Part shown: positions 62,359 to 64,000 of the stretch, piece after piece
Numbering within the stretch: position 1 is the stretch's first letter
Layout: every line of letters begins with the position of its first letter
NCBI RefSeq assembly: GCF_018882465.1
Contig: NZ_JACVOK010000001.1
Coordinates: 62,001-126,000, forward strand
DNA from: Polynucleobacter sp. 73C-SIWE
Lineage (GTDB): Bacteria > Pseudomonadota > Gammaproteobacteria > Burkholderiales > Burkholderiaceae
Length of the DNA: 64,000 nucleotides
Reading direction: 5' to 3'
The notes under the pieces: generated by a model
What the model was told of the DNA's origin: nothing
The model's input: the letters and a program-made list of their open reading frames with translations, nothing else
Database searches by the model: none
Program-made: the position numbers and the translations under genes

Positions 62359-63657
62359 TTAATGGAACTGCTCTTCTTCAGTAGAGCCAGTCAATGCTGT
62401 TACAGAAGACTTACCACCTTGAATTACGGTAGTCACGTCATCAAAGTAACCCGTACCAACCTCTTGCTGATGTGAAACGAATGTATAGCCACGATCACGA
62501 GCAGCAAATTCTGGCTCTTGAACTTTTTCAATATATGCAGTCATACCACGCTGCATATAGTCTTGAGCCAAGTCGAACATGTTGTACCACATAGAGTGGA
62601 TGCCAGCCAATGTGATGAATTGATACTTGTAACCCATTGCACCTAATTCACGCTGGAACTTCGCAATAGTTGCGTCATCCAAGTTCTTCTTCCAGTTGAA
62701 AGATGGTGAGCAGTTATAGGCCAACATCTTGCCTGGGAACTTCGCACGAATTGCTTCAGCAAATTTACGAGCAAACTCGAGATCAGGCGTACCTGTTTCG
62801 CACCAAACCATATCAGCGTAAGCGGCATATGCCAAACCACGTGAGATTGCTTGATCCAAGCCCTTACGTGTTTTGTAGAAGCCTTCTGCTGTGCGCTCGC
62901 CCGTCAAGAACGGCTTGTCATTCGCATCATAATCAGAAGTCAACAAGTCAGCAGCCTCAGCATCAGTACGAGCCAAGATGATAGTTGGAACACCCATGAC
63001 GTCAGCAGCTAAACGTGCGGAGATCAATTTTTGTACAGATTCAGTGGTTGGTAACAATACCTTGCCACCCAAGTGACCGCATTTCTTTACTGAAGATAAC
63101 TGATCTTCGAAGTGAACACCGGCAGCACCTTGCTTGATTAATGCTTTGCTTAATTCGAATGCATTCAATACACCACCGAAACCGGCTTCAGCATCAGCAA
63201 CAATTGGAGCAAAATACTCGATGTAACCTGCATCACCTTTATTAATACCTTTAGCAGTCTGAATTTCGTCAGCGCGCTGGAATGAGTTATTAATACGCTC
63301 AACCATCTTAGGAACCGAATCAACTGGATATAAAGATTGATCTGGATACATAGCAGCATAGGAGTTACCATCTGCAGCTACTTGCCAACCAGATAAGTAA
63401 ATTGCCTGTACGCCAGCCTTCACTTGTTGCATTGCCTGACCACCAGTCAAGGCACCTAAACAGTTTACGTAAGCTTCGTTGTTTACCAGCTCCCATAGAC
63501 GTTCTGCGCCATGTTTAGCAAGAGTGTGCTCAATCTTCAATGAGCCACGCAAACGTACAACGTCTTCCGCTGTATAGCCACGGGTAATACCTTTCCAACG
63601 TGGGTTGGTATCCCAATCCTTTTGAATTGCTGCAATTTCTGCTTTGCGATCTGCCAT
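62359..63657 (-). CDS. aceA: Isocitrate lyase
   Basis: The protein has 432 residues. The catalytic loop [11 protein letters not shown] is near residue 191-201, and [10 protein letters not shown] and [14 protein letters not shown] are also family motifs. It splits isocitrate to glyoxylate and succinate in the glyoxylate shunt, which fits growth on the acetyl-CoA made from sulfoacetaldehyde or PHB. No malate synthase gene is in the window. Confidence 0.96.
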   Translation of the reverse strand: MADRKAEIAAIQKDWDTNPRWKGITRGYTAEDVVRLRGSLKIEHTLAKHGAERLWELVNNEAYVNCLGALTGGQAMQQVKAGVQAIYLSGWQVAADGNSYAAMYPDQSLYPVDSVPKMVERINNSFQRADEIQTAKGINKGDAGYIEYFAPIVADAEAGFGGVLNAFELSKALIKQGAAGVHFEDQLSSVKKCGHLGGKVLLPTTESVQKLISARLAADVMGVPTIILARTDAEAADLLTSDYDANDKPFLTGERTAEGFYKTRKGLDQAISRGLAYAAYADMVWCETGTPDLEFARKFAEAIRAKFPGKMLAYNCSPSFNWKKNLDDATIAKFQRELGAMGYKYQFITLAGIHSMWYNMFDLAQDYMQRGMTAYIEKVQEPEFAARDRGYTFVSHQQEVGTGYFDDVTTVIQGGKSSVTALTGSTEEEQFH

Positions 63658-64000
63658 GTTTTTCTCCCTAAGTTAAACAAGTACTTCAAATTTTTGGACC
63701 TTAAAGACTTCTTCAAGTCTTATGTCTTATATAAGAGTTTAGACAGTTAGGAAAAGCAAGCAAGCGTTATTTAAGAGCTAGATAAAAATAATTAAATCAT
63801 TAAAAACAAGGGTTTAAATTCAATTTTTTATATTGTGGAATTAAGGTTCACTGATTGGAATGAAGCAAGCTGCAAGTTATTGCAGGGCATTTTACGCAGC
63901 GTAATGACTTTTCACATTATGAAAAGTCATGGGACTATCAAGCGGATTTAGGTCGGGAGCTGGAGGAGACCTTAAAGACAGTCGGAATAATGGTGAGTTG
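63658..64000. other. Region upstream of aceA, no gene assigned
   Basis: About 343 bases. The part next to aceA is AT-rich and should hold its promoter. An exact inverted repeat lies at 63904-63930. The last 100 bases have an open plus-strand frame and an ATG at 63990, possibly the start of a gene that runs off the window, but this cannot be judged. Confidence 0.5.
63904..63930. repeat. Perfect 11-base inverted repeat upstream of aceA
   Basis: ATGACTTTTCA (63904-63914) and TGAAAAGTCAT (63920-63930) are exact reverse complements with a 5-base spacer. It could be an operator or an RNA hairpin. It lies about 250 bases before the aceA start. No T run follows on either strand. Confidence 0.55.

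Noticed and set aside
63928-64000. Start of a plus-strand gene at the right edge
   Set aside because: Short open frames and an ATG at 63990 exist, but too little sequence remains to support a gene.

Overview
The window looks like a chromosomal segment of a betaproteobacterium of the Burkholderiaceae, most like Polynucleobacter. I infer this from the gene order (recJ-prfB-lysS, an iscRSUA-hscBA-fdx operon, phaZ, a soluble RnfB next to nth), the moderate base composition, and the abundance of orphan TctC/Bug receptors. No tRNA, rRNA, CRISPR array, insertion sequence, integrase or attachment site was found.

Layout. (1) Left core, 1-8304: the start of a LolC/E permease, an RpfE-like protein, recJ, prfB with an intact +1 frameshift site, lysS, ackA, fpr. 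(2) 8345-8823: two small genes of unknown function around a terminator. (3) About 8929-43834: a dense catabolic island for C2/C3 organosulfonates. (4) 43837-49473: a divergent LysR gene and an operon for an SDH/FRD-like complex with a two-subunit class I hydro-lyase. (5) Right core, 49619-64000: isc operon, uvrB, an aminotransferase, phaZ, rnfB, nth, DUF1841, a HIT protein and aceA.

How the island works. Sulfolactate: SlcC and ComC interconvert sulfolactate enantiomers through sulfopyruvate, and SuyAB releases sulfite and pyruvate. Sulfoacetate: SauT (CoA ligase) and SauS (acylating dehydrogenase) give sulfoacetaldehyde, which Xsc splits to acetyl phosphate and sulfite. Pta (and AckA outside the island) recovers acetyl-CoA or ATP. 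Sulfite is disposed of by a cytoplasmic SoeABC-type molybdoenzyme and by two TauE/SafE permeases, with a STAS-less SulP protein as a possible sulfate or sulfonate carrier. Regulators are two IclR proteins and one GntR/UTRA protein. The divergent sau/IclR-pta-soe promoter region and the xsc promoter share a short inverted repeat.

Parts not explained by described sulfonate pathways: a divergent module with a biotin carrier and carboxyltransferase (no biotin carboxylase), a BKACE enzyme, a GMC dehydrogenase, an ABC importer and a sulfite exporter; an AcnX pair in the xsc operon; a CobS/CobT pair with no CobN; and an SDH-like flavoprotein with Cys in place of the flavin-linking His. The most interesting hypothesis is that the carboxylase/BKACE module turns a keto-sulfonate into sulfoacetyl-CoA, the substrate of SauS. 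That is inference only.
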